Assembly (NCBI GenBank): GCA_049596955.1
Contig: JBMYMD010000001.1
Coordinates: 62,001-126,000 of the forward strand
Direction of reading: 5' to 3'
DNA: 64,000 nucleotides
From: UBA3478 sp049596955
GTDB lineage: Bacteria > Bacteroidota > Bacteroidia > Flavobacteriales > Flavobacteriaceae
Shown here: piece after piece, positions 8,802-17,427 of the stretch
Layout: the number at the start of each line of letters is the position of its first letter
Position numbering within the stretch: position 1 is the stretch's first letter
The notes under the pieces: generated by a model
What the model was told of the DNA's origin: nothing
The model's database searches: none
What the model saw: only the letters and a program-made list of their open reading frames with translations
Program-made: the position numbers and the translations under genes

Positions 8802-9581
8802 ATGAAGACTATGACCACAGAAGGGCTATTCAAGAAAGAAGGGCAGTTTCAATACCTAGAAGTTGGCGAGGGCACTCCAATTGTTGTGCTACACGGGTTG
8901 ATGGGAGGATTGAGCAATTTTGAGGCGGTAGTAGATTTTTTTCCAACTCACAATTATAAAGTAGTCATTCCTGAACTACCCATTTACGACATGCCTCTTA
9001 CTAAAACAACGGTAAAGGAGTTTGCGCACTACCTCAAATCTTTTTTAGAATACAAAAAATTCGATTCGGTTATTTTACTGGGAAACTCTCTTGGAGGCCA
9101 TATAGGTCTTTTACACACTAAACTCTTTCCTGATCCTGTAAAGGCCCTGGTCATTACAGGAAGCTCTGGATTATACGAGAACAGTATGGGGGATGGTTAT
9201 CCTAAAAGAGGAGATTACAATTTCATTAAAGCCAAAGCAGAGGAAGTTTTCTACGATCCTAAAGTGGCCACGAAAGAAATTGTAGACGAGGTGTTTGCCA
9301 CTGTAAATGACAGAATGAAGTTGGTTAAAACACTGGCTATCGCAAAAAGTGCAATCCGCCACAACATGGCTAAAGATCTTCCTAATATCCAAACACCAAC
9401 TTGTATAATTTGGGGTGAAAACGATATTGTAACGCCTCCAAAAGTCGCAGAAGAATTCAATGAACTTCTTCCAAATTCTGATTTGTTTTGGGTAGAAAAA
9501 TGTGGACACGCTCCTATGATGGAACATCCTCAATTGTTCAATGAAATTCTTTACAACTGGCTAAACTCTAGAAATATTTAA
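8802..9581 (+). CDS. Alpha/beta hydrolase
   Basis: This is a 259-residue cytoplasmic serine hydrolase of the alpha/beta fold, with no signal peptide. The oxyanion-side HG motif is HGLMGG (31-36), the nucleophile elbow is GNSLGG with Ser96, and the acid and base are probably Asp208 (GENDIVTP) and His236 (CGHAPMMEHP). The catalytic triad is therefore complete. The substrate cannot be told from sequence. It is divergent from mraZ and followed ten bases later by engB, so the two probably form one transcript. A second in-frame ATG at 8811 is an alternative start. Confidence 0.9.
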   Translation: MKTMTTEGLFKKEGQFQYLEVGEGTPIVVLHGLMGGLSNFEAVVDFFPTHNYKVVIPELPIYDMPLTKTTVKEFAHYLKSFLEYKKFDSVILLGNSLGGHIGLLHTKLFPDPVKALVITGSSGLYENSMGDGYPKRGDYNFIKAKAEEVFYDPKVATKEIVDEVFATVNDRMKLVKTLAIAKSAIRHNMAKDLPNIQTPTCIIWGENDIVTPPKVAEEFNELLPNSDLFWVEKCGHAPMMEHPQLFNEILYNWLNSRNI

Positions 9582-9590
9582 GAGATACCA

Positions 9591-10202
9591 TTGAAAATTA
9601 ATTCTGCAAAATTTGTAGTGAGCAACAGTCAAGTTGACCAATGCCCGAAAAATCCATTTCCGGAATACGCTTTTATTGGAAGATCAAATGTGGGGAAATC
9701 ATCATTGATCAATATGATTGCCAATCAAAAAAATCTTGCTAAAACTTCGGGTAGACCAGGTAAGACTCAACTTATCAATCATTTTCTTATCAATAATAAT
9801 TGGTTTTTAGTGGATCTTCCTGGATATGGATACGCAAAGGTTTCCAAATCAAACCGTAGAGAATTCGCAAAACTGATCAAAGCTTATTTCACAAAAAGAA
9901 AACAACTTATATGTGCTTTCGTGCTTATAGATATTAGACATAGCGCGCAAAAAATTGATTTAGAATTTATGGCCTGGCTAAACGAATTGGGTGTTGCTTT
10001 TTACATTGTCTTCACTAAGTCCGACAAATTAAAAGAAGATCAAATTAAGGCAACGGTTGATCAGTACAATAAAGATCTTGAAGAGTACGGTTGGCTAGAA
10101 AGCCCGAAATCTTTCATCACCTCGTCCACAAAATACATGGGAAAAGAAGAACTCTTAAATGAAATAGAACGATTGAACCAAGACGTATTCAAGTCTCAAT
10201 AG
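9591..10202 (+). CDS. engB: Ribosome biogenesis GTP-binding protein EngB/YihA
   Basis: EngB is a small TrmE-Era-type GTPase needed for 50S subunit assembly. The 203-residue protein shows G1 (GRSNVGKSS), the G2-region SGRPGKTQ, G3 (DLPGYG) and G4 (TKSDK). The start codon is TTG at 9591. It gives the usual family N-terminus (MKINSAKFVVSNS), and no ATG is available nearby. The gene starts ten bases after the alpha/beta hydrolase stop and runs tail-to-tail with gldC, with only five bases between the stop codons. Confidence 0.96.
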   Translation: MKINSAKFVVSNSQVDQCPKNPFPEYAFIGRSNVGKSSLINMIANQKNLAKTSGRPGKTQLINHFLINNNWFLVDLPGYGYAKVSKSNRREFAKLIKAYFTKRKQLICAFVLIDIRHSAQKIDLEFMAWLNELGVAFYIVFTKSDKLKEDQIKATVDQYNKDLEEYGWLESPKSFITSSTKYMGKEELLNEIERLNQDVFKSQ

Positions 10203-10214
10203 CAATCCTATTGA
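10196..10214. other. Perfect inverted repeat spanning the engB/gldC stop codons
   Basis: TCAATAG (10196-10202) and CTATTGA (10208-10214) are exact reverse complements, a 7-bp stem. The 5-base loop is precisely the intergenic gap, and both stop codons lie in the stem arms. There is no U-tract, so it is not a classic intrinsic terminator on either strand. It could mark or protect the 3' end of both transcripts. Confidence 0.5.
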
Positions 10215-10543
10215 TTCAAGTTTAATTTTTCTGCAAAATAGGCACAAAAGTCTTTCATTGTCTCGCTCATTTTTTCGTCTTGTGTCGCTCTGTAGTAGGT
10301 GTCGCTCATACTGACTAAGGTTTGATGAAAAAAAACTTTCATTTGATCTACAGGCATGTCTTTCGTCCATAAATCAATTCGCAGAGATTCCTGAGCATTG
10401 TGATCCCAAACAGATAACATCACAGCTTTAGCGGACTGATTGTCTACTCCGCCGTCTTCTGCAGACCAGTTCAAAGCCTCTGGAACTTTATTTTCATCTA
10501 ATCCTACTTCCACAGAAATTTTTGATTTGTGTTGTACTGCCAT
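10208..10543 (-). CDS. gldC: Gliding motility protein GldC
   Basis: The 111-residue protein matches the GldC family in length and sequence style (SKISVEVGLDENKVPEALNW at the N-terminus, then an acidic-amphipathic C-terminal part). In Flavobacterium gldC is beside gldB, and mutants glide less well; its biochemical role is not known. There is no signal peptide, so it is probably cytoplasmic. It lies four bases downstream of gldB and is converging on engB. Confidence 0.93.
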   Translation of the reverse strand: MAVQHKSKISVEVGLDENKVPEALNWSAEDGGVDNQSAKAVMLSVWDHNAQESLRIDLWTKDMPVDQMKVFFHQTLVSMSDTYYRATQDEKMSETMKDFCAYFAEKLNLNQ

Positions 10544-10547
10544 TCTT

Positions 10548-11513
10548 TTATCTTTTGGGTTTGTAATTTGATTCTTTTAGGAGCGTTATTGCATCTAGCT
10601 CAACTAAAGCACTGACGCTTGTGTTTTTATTCTTATACATGTATTGCTCAACAATTCTATAACCTATGAACCTGCCAATTCTCGAGGGCGATTCAAGGTC
10701 TATTTGAAGACCAAATTTAGAAAAGGGTGCGAGATCTAAAAACCGCTTTTCCAATTCTTTATCTGTGCTGTATATAAAGTCATTTTCTAAAAAATAACTC
10801 CAAATTTGTTTTTCATTGGCTTTCGACCACTGATACGATTCTTCGGTATAGCCTAAATTAACTGCAACAGAAGCCTCAGGATTTAACAATGTCTTGATAT
10901 AAACCTCTTTTCCATATTGTATCATTTTGTACAGGAATTGTCTGTTGGTTGTAAAGGGTAATCTAGATTTAACCAAAACAGCACTCACATCAGAAGCAAG
11001 ATATCTTCGATCCAAAAGCTCTCTTTGATAAACAGGTATTCCTTCGTAGAAATAGTGGTCTTTACCCAAATAAGAATCCAAACCGATAAAAAGTAGACTG
11101 TCAGCGTAAAGAATTCTATTCTTGTAATCTACCTTAGATACAACAGTCATTACCTTAGGAGCAGCAGCATCAAAGTATTTTTCGAAGTTGTAGAAAAGGC
11201 GTCCTAATTCATTCTTATAATTGATATTTCCGTCATAAATTTTAGCTACCTCTTGTTCAAGTTCCTTCTGAAGCGGATCATTTTCAATCTTATCCAGCCA
11301 GATACGATCCTCAACTTCAACTGGAAACATAAACGGGAAAGCTCGCTTAATATCATCTAAGTCTTCTGCTTTGGTTTGCGCAAACAAAGAGTCAAATCTA
11401 ATGAGTTCAAGATTTGACAAATATTCATAATTCTTTGCTGTATTATTATTTTCTCGACAACTTTGGGTAATTAGTATTGCGAAAACGGCAAAACTTAAGC
11501 CTAAGTACTTCAT
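10548..11513 (-). CDS. gldB: Gliding motility lipoprotein GldB
   Basis: GldB is a lipoprotein required for gliding in Flavobacterium. The 321-residue protein has a lipoprotein signal ending in the lipobox ITQSC with Cys19 as the lipidated residue. The body matches the GldB family (for example NLELIRFDSLFA followed by a region rich in aromatic and charged residues). gldB-gldC is the conserved order. A -7 box TACCTTTG at 11560-11567 is placed to transcribe both genes. Confidence 0.93.
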   Translation of the reverse strand: MKYLGLSFAVFAILITQSCRENNNTAKNYEYLSNLELIRFDSLFAQTKAEDLDDIKRAFPFMFPVEVEDRIWLDKIENDPLQKELEQEVAKIYDGNINYKNELGRLFYNFEKYFDAAAPKVMTVVSKVDYKNRILYADSLLFIGLDSYLGKDHYFYEGIPVYQRELLDRRYLASDVSAVLVKSRLPFTTNRQFLYKMIQYGKEVYIKTLLNPEASVAVNLGYTEESYQWSKANEKQIWSYFLENDFIYSTDKELEKRFLDLAPFSKFGLQIDLESPSRIGRFIGYRIVEQYMYKNKNTSVSALVELDAITLLKESNYKPKR

Positions 11514-11559
11514 TTTATTGGCGTTTACTTTTAATTAAGACATGTCTCCTTTAATTTTA

Positions 11560-11567
11560 CAAAGGTA
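11560..11567 (-). promoter_or_regulatory. -7 promoter element for gldBC
   Basis: TACCTTTG on the minus strand matches TAnnTTTG and lies 46 bases upstream of the gldB ATG. The divergent nadE start is at 11579, so the 65-base gap must serve both directions. No clear -33 TTG is present. Confidence 0.5.
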
Positions 11568-11578
11568 TTTCAAATGCT

Positions 11579-12367
11579 ATGAAAACAACCGCAGTCTTCG
11601 AACATATTCAAAACTGGCTACAAAGTTATTTAACCAATGCAAATGCTAAGGGCTTTGTAATTGGAGTATCTGGAGGTATAGATTCAGCGCTAACTTCAAC
11701 ACTCTGTGCACATACTCAAGCACCTGTACTCTGTTTAGAGATGCCTATTCACCAAGGTAAAAACCAGGTTAGTAGAGCTAGTGAACACATTGATTGGCTT
11801 CAAAGCGAATTCCCCAATGTATCTCGAATTGAAGTTCCACTAACCGATTTATATGACAATTTTGTAAATCTTTTGCCACAAGCATTAGACAAGGATCGTC
11901 AAAATCTAGCCTTAGCTAATACCCGAGCGCGTTTTAGAATGTCAACGCTGTACTACTTTGCTGGCCTAAACAATTATCTTGTGGCGGGAACAGGAAATAA
12001 AGTGGAAGACTTTGGCGTGGGTTTTTATACCAAATATGGAGATGGCGGAGTAGATTTAAGTCCAATAGCTGACCTGCTCAAAACCGAAGTATATGAACTC
12101 GCTGCTTCATTAGGTGTTCAAAAGAGTATCCTAGAGGCCCCTCCCACAGACGGATTATGGGGTGACCACCGAACGGATGAAGATCAAATTGGGGCAACAT
12201 ATCCTGAATTGGAATGGGCGATGAAGATGCATGAAGAAAATAAAGTCAGTTCTGACTTTGAAGGCAGACAACGAGAGGTTTACGAAATATATACCAGATT
12301 TCACAACTCCAACAAGCACAAAATGCTGCCTATTCCTGTCTGTGAAATTCCTGACGAACTCAAATAG
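11579..12367 (+). CDS. nadE: NH3-dependent NAD+ synthetase
   Basis: NadE amidates nicotinic acid adenine dinucleotide to NAD+, using ATP and ammonia. The 262-residue protein has the PP-loop SGGIDS at 31-36 and the conserved VEDFGVGFYTKYGDGG stretch, followed by a PTDGLW segment. There is no glutaminase domain, so this is the ammonia-dependent form. It is divergent from gldB. A weak hairpin plus seven T residues follows the stop codon. Confidence 0.95.
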   Translation: MKTTAVFEHIQNWLQSYLTNANAKGFVIGVSGGIDSALTSTLCAHTQAPVLCLEMPIHQGKNQVSRASEHIDWLQSEFPNVSRIEVPLTDLYDNFVNLLPQALDKDRQNLALANTRARFRMSTLYYFAGLNNYLVAGTGNKVEDFGVGFYTKYGDGGVDLSPIADLLKTEVYELAASLGVQKSILEAPPTDGLWGDHRTDEDQIGATYPELEWAMKMHEENKVSSDFEGRQREVYEIYTRFHNSNKHKMLPIPVCEIPDELK

Positions 12368-12398
12368 GAATGCACAATCTGCAATACATCCTTTTTTT
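12367..12398 (+). terminator. Weak candidate terminator after nadE
   Basis: GGAATG (starting at the last base of the nadE stop) can pair with CATCC (12387-12391) with one bulged A, followed immediately by seven T residues (12392-12398). The stem is only five pairs, so this is a low-strength candidate. Confidence 0.35.
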
Positions 12399-12474
12399 AT
12401 ACATTCCACCGAAACTTCTCCAATTTATGTAATATTAATACCACATTTATTCTCAAGAACCTAAAAGTAATATT

Positions 12475-13104
12475 GTGATAAATGTTGTAATAGCTGATCC
12501 ACACCCAATTATACAGTACGGCCTTAAAGAACTTTTAAGCACCTCTTCTAGTATAAATATCGTGGGCATCGTTTCTAATACTGAAGAATTATTTGAGACC
12601 ATCAATAAAAAAATGGTTGAGATTGTTATCATGGAACTCGATCTTCCAGATAGTCATGGAATCAGTTCACTTAGAAAACTCAAATCTGAGTTTCCACATA
12701 TAAAATCATTGATTTTTAGTTCGCAATCAGAAGATGTATACGCACTTTCTATGATTAGAGCTGGGGCATCAGGGTATATTTGTAAAACTGGCGAACTAGA
12801 AATTTTAGAACACGCTATTCTCAAAATAAGTGCGGGAGGCATGTTTATCACGAACGAACTCGCTCAGAAATTAGCCTTAGAAAGCAATACTGAAAACAGC
12901 AGAAAGTACTTCAGAAAGCTCTCTACTCGTGAAGTAGAAGTGCTGAAAATGTTGGCCAGTGGAAAACGAAATAAAGAAGTTGCCGAAGGACTAAATTTGA
13001 ACGAGAAAACAGTCAGCACTTATAAAGCCAGGTTGATGCGTAAATTAAACGTGTCAAATATGGTAGATTTATTAAAACAGGCCGAAGCTTTAGAACTATA
13101 CTAA
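12475..13104 (+). CDS. NarL/FixJ-type response regulator with atypical receiver
   Basis: The 209-residue protein has an N-terminal receiver domain (about 1-120) and a C-terminal LuxR-type helix-turn-helix (about 143-205; LSTREVEVLKMLASGKRNKEVA). At the usual phosphoacceptor position there is Glu54 (IVIMELDLP), and the acidic pocket is reduced to ADPH with one Asp. The switch Ser and the Lys of GYICKTG are kept. Phosphorylation by a histidine kinase is therefore doubtful, and Glu may mimic the active state. No kinase gene is nearby. The start is GTG at 12475; no ATG fits. It converges on dnaG with a one-base gap. Confidence 0.87.
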   Translation: MINVVIADPHPIIQYGLKELLSTSSSINIVGIVSNTEELFETINKKMVEIVIMELDLPDSHGISSLRKLKSEFPHIKSLIFSSQSEDVYALSMIRAGASGYICKTGELEILEHAILKISAGGMFITNELAQKLALESNTENSRKYFRKLSTREVEVLKMLASGKRNKEVAEGLNLNEKTVSTYKARLMRKLNVSNMVDLLKQAEALELY

Positions 13105-13118
13105 ATCAGTAGTATAGT
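13095..13118. other. Perfect inverted repeat at the response regulator/dnaG junction
   Basis: ACTATACT (13095-13102) and AGTATAGT (13111-13118) are exact reverse complements around an 8-base loop. The element covers the last codons of both convergent genes and the single base between their stops. It has no U-tract on either strand. Together with the similar element at 10196-10214 it may act as a shared 3'-end structure. Confidence 0.5.
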
Positions 13119-15085
13119 ACCCTATTCAACCTTTCATTCAATAATTTATTTAAAGAGATATAATTGATTACCTCCTCAAGTAATTTGGGGTCACTTTGGT
13201 CTTTGGTTTTCTTTTGAATATTCTCGATGTGTTTTTGAACCCATACACATCTCAAACTCAAAACCGTCTCTTGTAACCATTGTACAATTTCGGTTTCCCT
13301 TTCTTTCACAAAAATCATTCGCTTTTCCCAATTGTGAATCTGATGTTTATCAGAATCTAAAACGGCTCCAGAGGCAATATCAATCAAATCAACTCGTTGA
13401 TTCGAATTGAGGTATTGAAAAAAACTTGCACTGTCAAATCGGTTTTCTGCTGAATAATAACTTATTAATTGACCGTACAACTCTTGAAATTCCGAATGAG
13501 CTAAATTCATTTCGTCTTGCTGTAATTCGACATAAATCTTATCTATGACCTTATAATGCTGTGGTTTTTGAGTTAAAATCAATTGACCCGTATCATTATC
13601 TTCAATATAGACCTCATCAACGAATAACTCGGTTCGATCCCCATACAACAATAAGATTTGAATGAGATTTTTTTCCAACACCCATTGTTTGTCGGTATGT
13701 TTCTTAGGTTGACTAGAGACAATTTCAAGGTTTTGGGGTTTATCTCTAGTCTGTTTTTGCTGGTTTTGACTGCTCTTTTTTTCAATTTGAGCTAGTGAAC
13801 TAAATAAGGTCGTTTCATTCAAGTCAAATTGTAGAGCGGTCTGTTTGATGTACAATTCTTTTTTAATACTATCGGGAATAACAGCGATACTTTCGAGAAC
13901 AGCACGTACAGTATTTGATTTTTTAATTGGATCGTTTTTAACCTCGTCCAGCAATAATTCACTCTTGAATGAAATAAAATCTTTCTGATTCGATTCTAGA
14001 TAATCAAGTATGTCTTCTTTGGAATTATTCTTAGCAAAACTATCTGGATCATCCCCTTCCGGAACGATACAAACTTTGACATTCATTCCTTGAGCCAATA
14101 TTAAATCAATACCTCTTATAGCAGCTCTTACACCTGCTGCATCAGAATCGAATAATACCGTAATATTCGAAGTAAGTCTTTGAATAATACGAATTTGCTG
14201 CTCCGTAAGCGCTGTACCACTGGAGGCCACTACATTCTCTATTCCCCTTTGGTGCATTTGAATCACATCGGTATAACCTTCTACAATAATGCAATTATCA
14301 TTTTTTGCAATAGCCGACTTTGCAAAGTATATTCCGTAAAGAACCTTGCTCTTATTGTAAATTAGACTTTCAGGAGAATTGACGTATTTAGCAATTTTTT
14401 TATCGCTTTCTAGGGTTCTCCCACCAAAGCCTAACACTCTTCCACTGTTTGAATGAATAGGAAACATCACTCTTCCCTTAAAGCGATCAAAGGATTTCTT
14501 CTGGCCGTCTTGATCTTTGACAATACTCAGACCCGATTGCTCTAGATACTGTAATTCATACCCTTTTTTCAGACCCGCTTTGGTCATAGCGTCCCATTGA
14601 TTAGAGCAGTAACCCAATTGAAATTTCTTAATGGTGTGTTCTTTAAAACCTCGTTCTTTGAAATAACTCAAACCAATAGCTTTGCCATTTTCTGATTCCC
14701 ACAAGGCTTCTTCGAAATAGTTTTTTGCAAATTCCGAAACGAGATACAAACTCTCCATTTGGTCGGCAGCCATTTTCTGCTCATCTGTTTGGGCTGTTTC
14801 TTCAATTTCAATACCGTATTTATTAGCTAGATGGCGTATAGCTTCAGGATAGGTGTAGTGCTCGATTTCCATTAAAAAGGCAATGGCATTTCCCCCTTTA
14901 CCACTTGAGAAATCTTTCCAAATTTGCTTGACAGGAGAGACCATAAAGCTAGGAGTACGCTCTTCAGTAAATGGGCTTAAGCCTTTGAAATTTGCTCCAG
15001 ATTTTTTCAGTTGAACGTAATCTTGAATAACTTCCTCGACCCTAATCGCCTCGTAAACTTTATCAATACTTTCTTTAGAAATCAA
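13106..15085 (-). CDS. dnaG: DNA primase DnaG lacking the zinc ligands
   Basis: DnaG makes RNA primers at the replication fork. The 659-residue protein has the primase N-terminal fold, a TOPRIM core (VEGYTD, then LFDSDAAG and EGDDPD) and a long C-terminal helicase-interaction region. The N-terminal CHC2-type domain aligns well with E. coli, but the four zinc ligands (E. coli C40, H43, C61, C64) are replaced by Ser37, Thr40, Asp58 and Ser61. The surrounding residues (TPSF, GGNAIAFLM) are kept. The start is a TTG at 15085; the family N-terminus (MISKESI) fits and no ATG is in frame upstream. Confidence 0.95.
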   Translation of the reverse strand: MISKESIDKVYEAIRVEEVIQDYVQLKKSGANFKGLSPFTEERTPSFMVSPVKQIWKDFSSGKGGNAIAFLMEIEHYTYPEAIRHLANKYGIEIEETAQTDEQKMAADQMESLYLVSEFAKNYFEEALWESENGKAIGLSYFKERGFKEHTIKKFQLGYCSNQWDAMTKAGLKKGYELQYLEQSGLSIVKDQDGQKKSFDRFKGRVMFPIHSNSGRVLGFGGRTLESDKKIAKYVNSPESLIYNKSKVLYGIYFAKSAIAKNDNCIIVEGYTDVIQMHQRGIENVVASSGTALTEQQIRIIQRLTSNITVLFDSDAAGVRAAIRGIDLILAQGMNVKVCIVPEGDDPDSFAKNNSKEDILDYLESNQKDFISFKSELLLDEVKNDPIKKSNTVRAVLESIAVIPDSIKKELYIKQTALQFDLNETTLFSSLAQIEKKSSQNQQKQTRDKPQNLEIVSSQPKKHTDKQWVLEKNLIQILLLYGDRTELFVDEVYIEDNDTGQLILTQKPQHYKVIDKIYVELQQDEMNLAHSEFQELYGQLISYYSAENRFDSASFFQYLNSNQRVDLIDIASGAVLDSDKHQIHNWEKRMIFVKERETEIVQWLQETVLSLRCVWVQKHIENIQKKTKDQSDPKLLEEVINYISLNKLLNERLNRVLYY

Positions 15086-15133
15086 AATTTGGACTATTAG
15101 ATGATTTGCTAATTTAGTGGAACATTTTAAAAG

Positions 15134-15367
15134 ATGATATTTTTATTTTTCGGTACGCGAACACTTGATCAAAAGTCAACACAAAGATTAGACTTAACTT
15201 GCTCCTATTGCAATATCAAAGGACAAATACAGCAGTACAGTCAATCCGAATACTTTCATCTTTTTTGGATTCCTGTTTTTAGAATTAAGTCCCATGAGCA
15301 CGGGCAATGTGCGCACTGTAAAAAATATTATACTGATCAGGAGTTACATTCCTTAGATCAGCACTAA
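15134..15367 (+). CDS. Small zinc-ribbon protein
   Basis: This is a 77-residue protein with two Cys pairs, CSYC (about 23-26) and CAHC (about 59-62), spaced as in a zinc ribbon. Between them is a hydrophobic stretch (YFHLFWIPVF). It resembles the zinc-ribbon proteins of unknown function common in Bacteroidota. It is divergent from dnaG, with its stop overlapping the polyprenyl synthase stop by four bases. The target of the ribbon is not known. Confidence 0.75.
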   Translation: MIFLFFGTRTLDQKSTQRLDLTCSYCNIKGQIQQYSQSEYFHLFWIPVFRIKSHEHGQCAHCKKYYTDQELHSLDQH

Positions 15368-16344
15368 ATTTTTCGATCTACCACGTAGTTCACCAAATTA
15401 CTGAGCGCAATACTATAAACGGTCTCGGGATAAGCTTTTAAGATTTCCAAGGCCTTATCTCTAAACTGATTCATTTGGATTTGGGCGTAGTCCAATCCTC
15501 CTTGCTCGATGACAAAAGCAATGATTTCTTTAACTCGCTTTTTGTTTTTGTTGTGCTTTTTTATACCGTCAATAAGCCATTTTTTTTGTGAAGCTGAAGC
15601 CTTTTCAAGCACGTGCAAAAAAGGTAAGGTCATCTTTCGCTCTCGAATGTCTATCCCGGTAGGTTTACCCACACGATCCTCCGAATAGTCGAATAGATCG
15701 TCTTTGATTTGAAATGCCATTCCGGCATATTCACCAAATTTTCGAAAGACCTCAACTTCTTTTGAGCCTGGTTTTATTGAGGCGGCACCCATGGCACAAC
15801 AAGCTGCTATGAGTGTTGCAGTCTTTTGGCGAATGATGTCATAATACACCTTTTCATCTAAATTTAAGTTTCGCGCCTTTTCTAATTGCAGCAGCTCACC
15901 TTGACTCATTTCTCGAACGGCGACCGAAACTATCTTTAAGAGATCGAAATCGTCGTGATCTAATGAAAGTAACAACCCTTTTGAAAAAAAGTAGTCTCCA
16001 ACCAATACGGCGATTTTATTTTTCCAAAGGGCATTTATTGAAAAAAATCCTCGACGCTTTGAAGAATCATCAACAATATCGTCATGAACTAAAGAAGCGG
16101 TGTGAATGAGTTCTATAATCGAAGCACCTCTATAGGTTCGCTCATTGACCTGATTGCTTTCAGCGAGCAGTTTAGCCACCAAAAAAACAAACATCGGTCG
16201 CATTTGTTTTCCTTTTCGCGTGGCGATGTAAAAGGTTATTCGGTTGAGCAAACTCACTTTTGAAGACATGGCTTCTTTGAATTTATCTTCAAAGAGATCC
16301 ATTTCGGTTTCAATCTCAGCTCTAATTTTGGCTACTTCACTCAA
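15364..16344 (-). CDS. Polyprenyl diphosphate synthase
   Basis: This is a trans-type prenyltransferase that extends allylic diphosphates with isopentenyl diphosphate, probably to make the menaquinone side chain. The 326-residue protein has the first Asp-rich motif at 88-92 (DDIVD), followed by the KRRG basic motif, and the second at about 217-221 (KDDLFDY). Length and motifs fit octaprenyl/heptaprenyl-type synthases. Chain length cannot be set from sequence alone. It is the third gene of the queA-rlmN unit. Confidence 0.92.
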   Translation of the reverse strand: MSEVAKIRAEIETEMDLFEDKFKEAMSSKVSLLNRITFYIATRKGKQMRPMFVFLVAKLLAESNQVNERTYRGASIIELIHTASLVHDDIVDDSSKRRGFFSINALWKNKIAVLVGDYFFSKGLLLSLDHDDFDLLKIVSVAVREMSQGELLQLEKARNLNLDEKVYYDIIRQKTATLIAACCAMGAASIKPGSKEVEVFRKFGEYAGMAFQIKDDLFDYSEDRVGKPTGIDIRERKMTLPFLHVLEKASASQKKWLIDGIKKHNKNKKRVKEIIAFVIEQGGLDYAQIQMNQFRDKALEILKAYPETVYSIALSNLVNYVVDRKI

Positions 16345-16364
16345 TCGCGGGGATACTTAATTGG

Positions 16365-17420
16365 TTATAAATTTACTGATTTATTGGCGAGTTGGCCACA
16401 GGCAGCATCGATATCCTTTCCTCTTGACCTCCTTACGGTGACCGTAACTTTTTGCCTTTCTAAGGCACGCACATAAGCATCGATGGTGGCATTGTCTGCC
16501 TGTTTAAACTTATCATCGTCAATCGAATTGTATTCAATGATATTCACCTTACACACCGTTTTTTTGCAAAAATTAATGAGTGCTTTAATGTCTTCTTGGG
16601 TATCATTAACACCCTTCCAAACTAAGTATTCTAGAGTGACTCTACTATTGGTCTGGGAGTACCAATATTGCAAGGCTTCTATTAGATCTTCAATGGGAAA
16701 TTTTTTGGCAAAAGGCATGATCTCTTCTCGAACCTCTTGTCTTGCCGAATGTAAACTCAGCGCCAAATTAATTTTGGCATTTTCATCGGCGAGCTTTTTG
16801 ATCAGTTTAGGGATTCCCGAGGTGGATAGTGTAATGCGTTTGGGAGACATATGCAGACCTTCTTTTGAGGTGATGATCTGTATGGCCTTTAAGACATTGT
16901 TGTAATTCATGAGCGGTTCTCCCATTCCCATAAAAACAATATTGCTCAGTGGTCGATTGTAGATTGTTCTCGATTGGCGATCAATCAATTTGACCTGATC
17001 AAAGATTTCATCTGCATTGAGGTTACGCATTCTTTTAAGCTGTGCGGTAGCACAGAATTTGCAATCTAGACTACAACCTACCTGACTAGAAACACAGGCT
17101 GTCGTTCTTTTTTCTGTTGGAATAAGAACAGACTCCACCACTAATTCGTCATGAAGCTTGACCGCATTTTTTAACGTACCATCGTCGCTCTTTTGCGCGT
17201 GAAGATTAGTGACATTGCGAATTTCAAAATGTGCTTGAAGAAAGGCTCTTAACTCAAGTGAGAGATTAGTCATCTGTTCAAAAGAAGACACGCCTTTATT
17301 CCAAAGCCATTGATATACTTGATCAGCTCTGTAACTCGGGTGATTTTTTGATTTGAAATACGCTTGAAGCTCTGATTTAGAAAAGGTTCTGATGTCTATT
17401 TTTGAATTCGTATCAGACAT
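16365..17420 (-). CDS. rlmN: Dual-specificity RNA methyltransferase RlmN
   Basis: RlmN is a radical-SAM enzyme that methylates C2 of A2503 in 23S rRNA and A37 in some tRNAs. The 351-residue protein has the iron-sulfur cluster motif C116-x3-C120-x2-C123 (CSLDCKFC), the conserved Cys in TTACVSS (about 109), and the methyl-carrying Cys near the C-terminus (DIDAACGQL). It lies between queA and the polyprenyl synthase with short gaps, so it is probably co-transcribed. Confidence 0.96.
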   Translation of the reverse strand: MSDTNSKIDIRTFSKSELQAYFKSKNHPSYRADQVYQWLWNKGVSSFEQMTNLSLELRAFLQAHFEIRNVTNLHAQKSDDGTLKNAVKLHDELVVESVLIPTEKRTTACVSSQVGCSLDCKFCATAQLKRMRNLNADEIFDQVKLIDRQSRTIYNRPLSNIVFMGMGEPLMNYNNVLKAIQIITSKEGLHMSPKRITLSTSGIPKLIKKLADENAKINLALSLHSARQEVREEIMPFAKKFPIEDLIEALQYWYSQTNSRVTLEYLVWKGVNDTQEDIKALINFCKKTVCKVNIIEYNSIDDDKFKQADNATIDAYVRALERQKVTVTVRRSRGKDIDAACGQLANKSVNL

Positions 17421-17427
17421 CCTCCTC

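Noticed and set aside
9171..9533. Antisense frame of 120 residues in the alpha/beta hydrolase gene
   Set aside because: The plus-strand gene has a complete catalytic triad and promoter; the antisense frame lacks both a family match and a leader.
16483..16905. A 140-residue open frame on the plus strand inside rlmN
   Set aside because: It is the antisense shadow of a clearly conserved radical-SAM gene and its translation has no recognisable family or start context.
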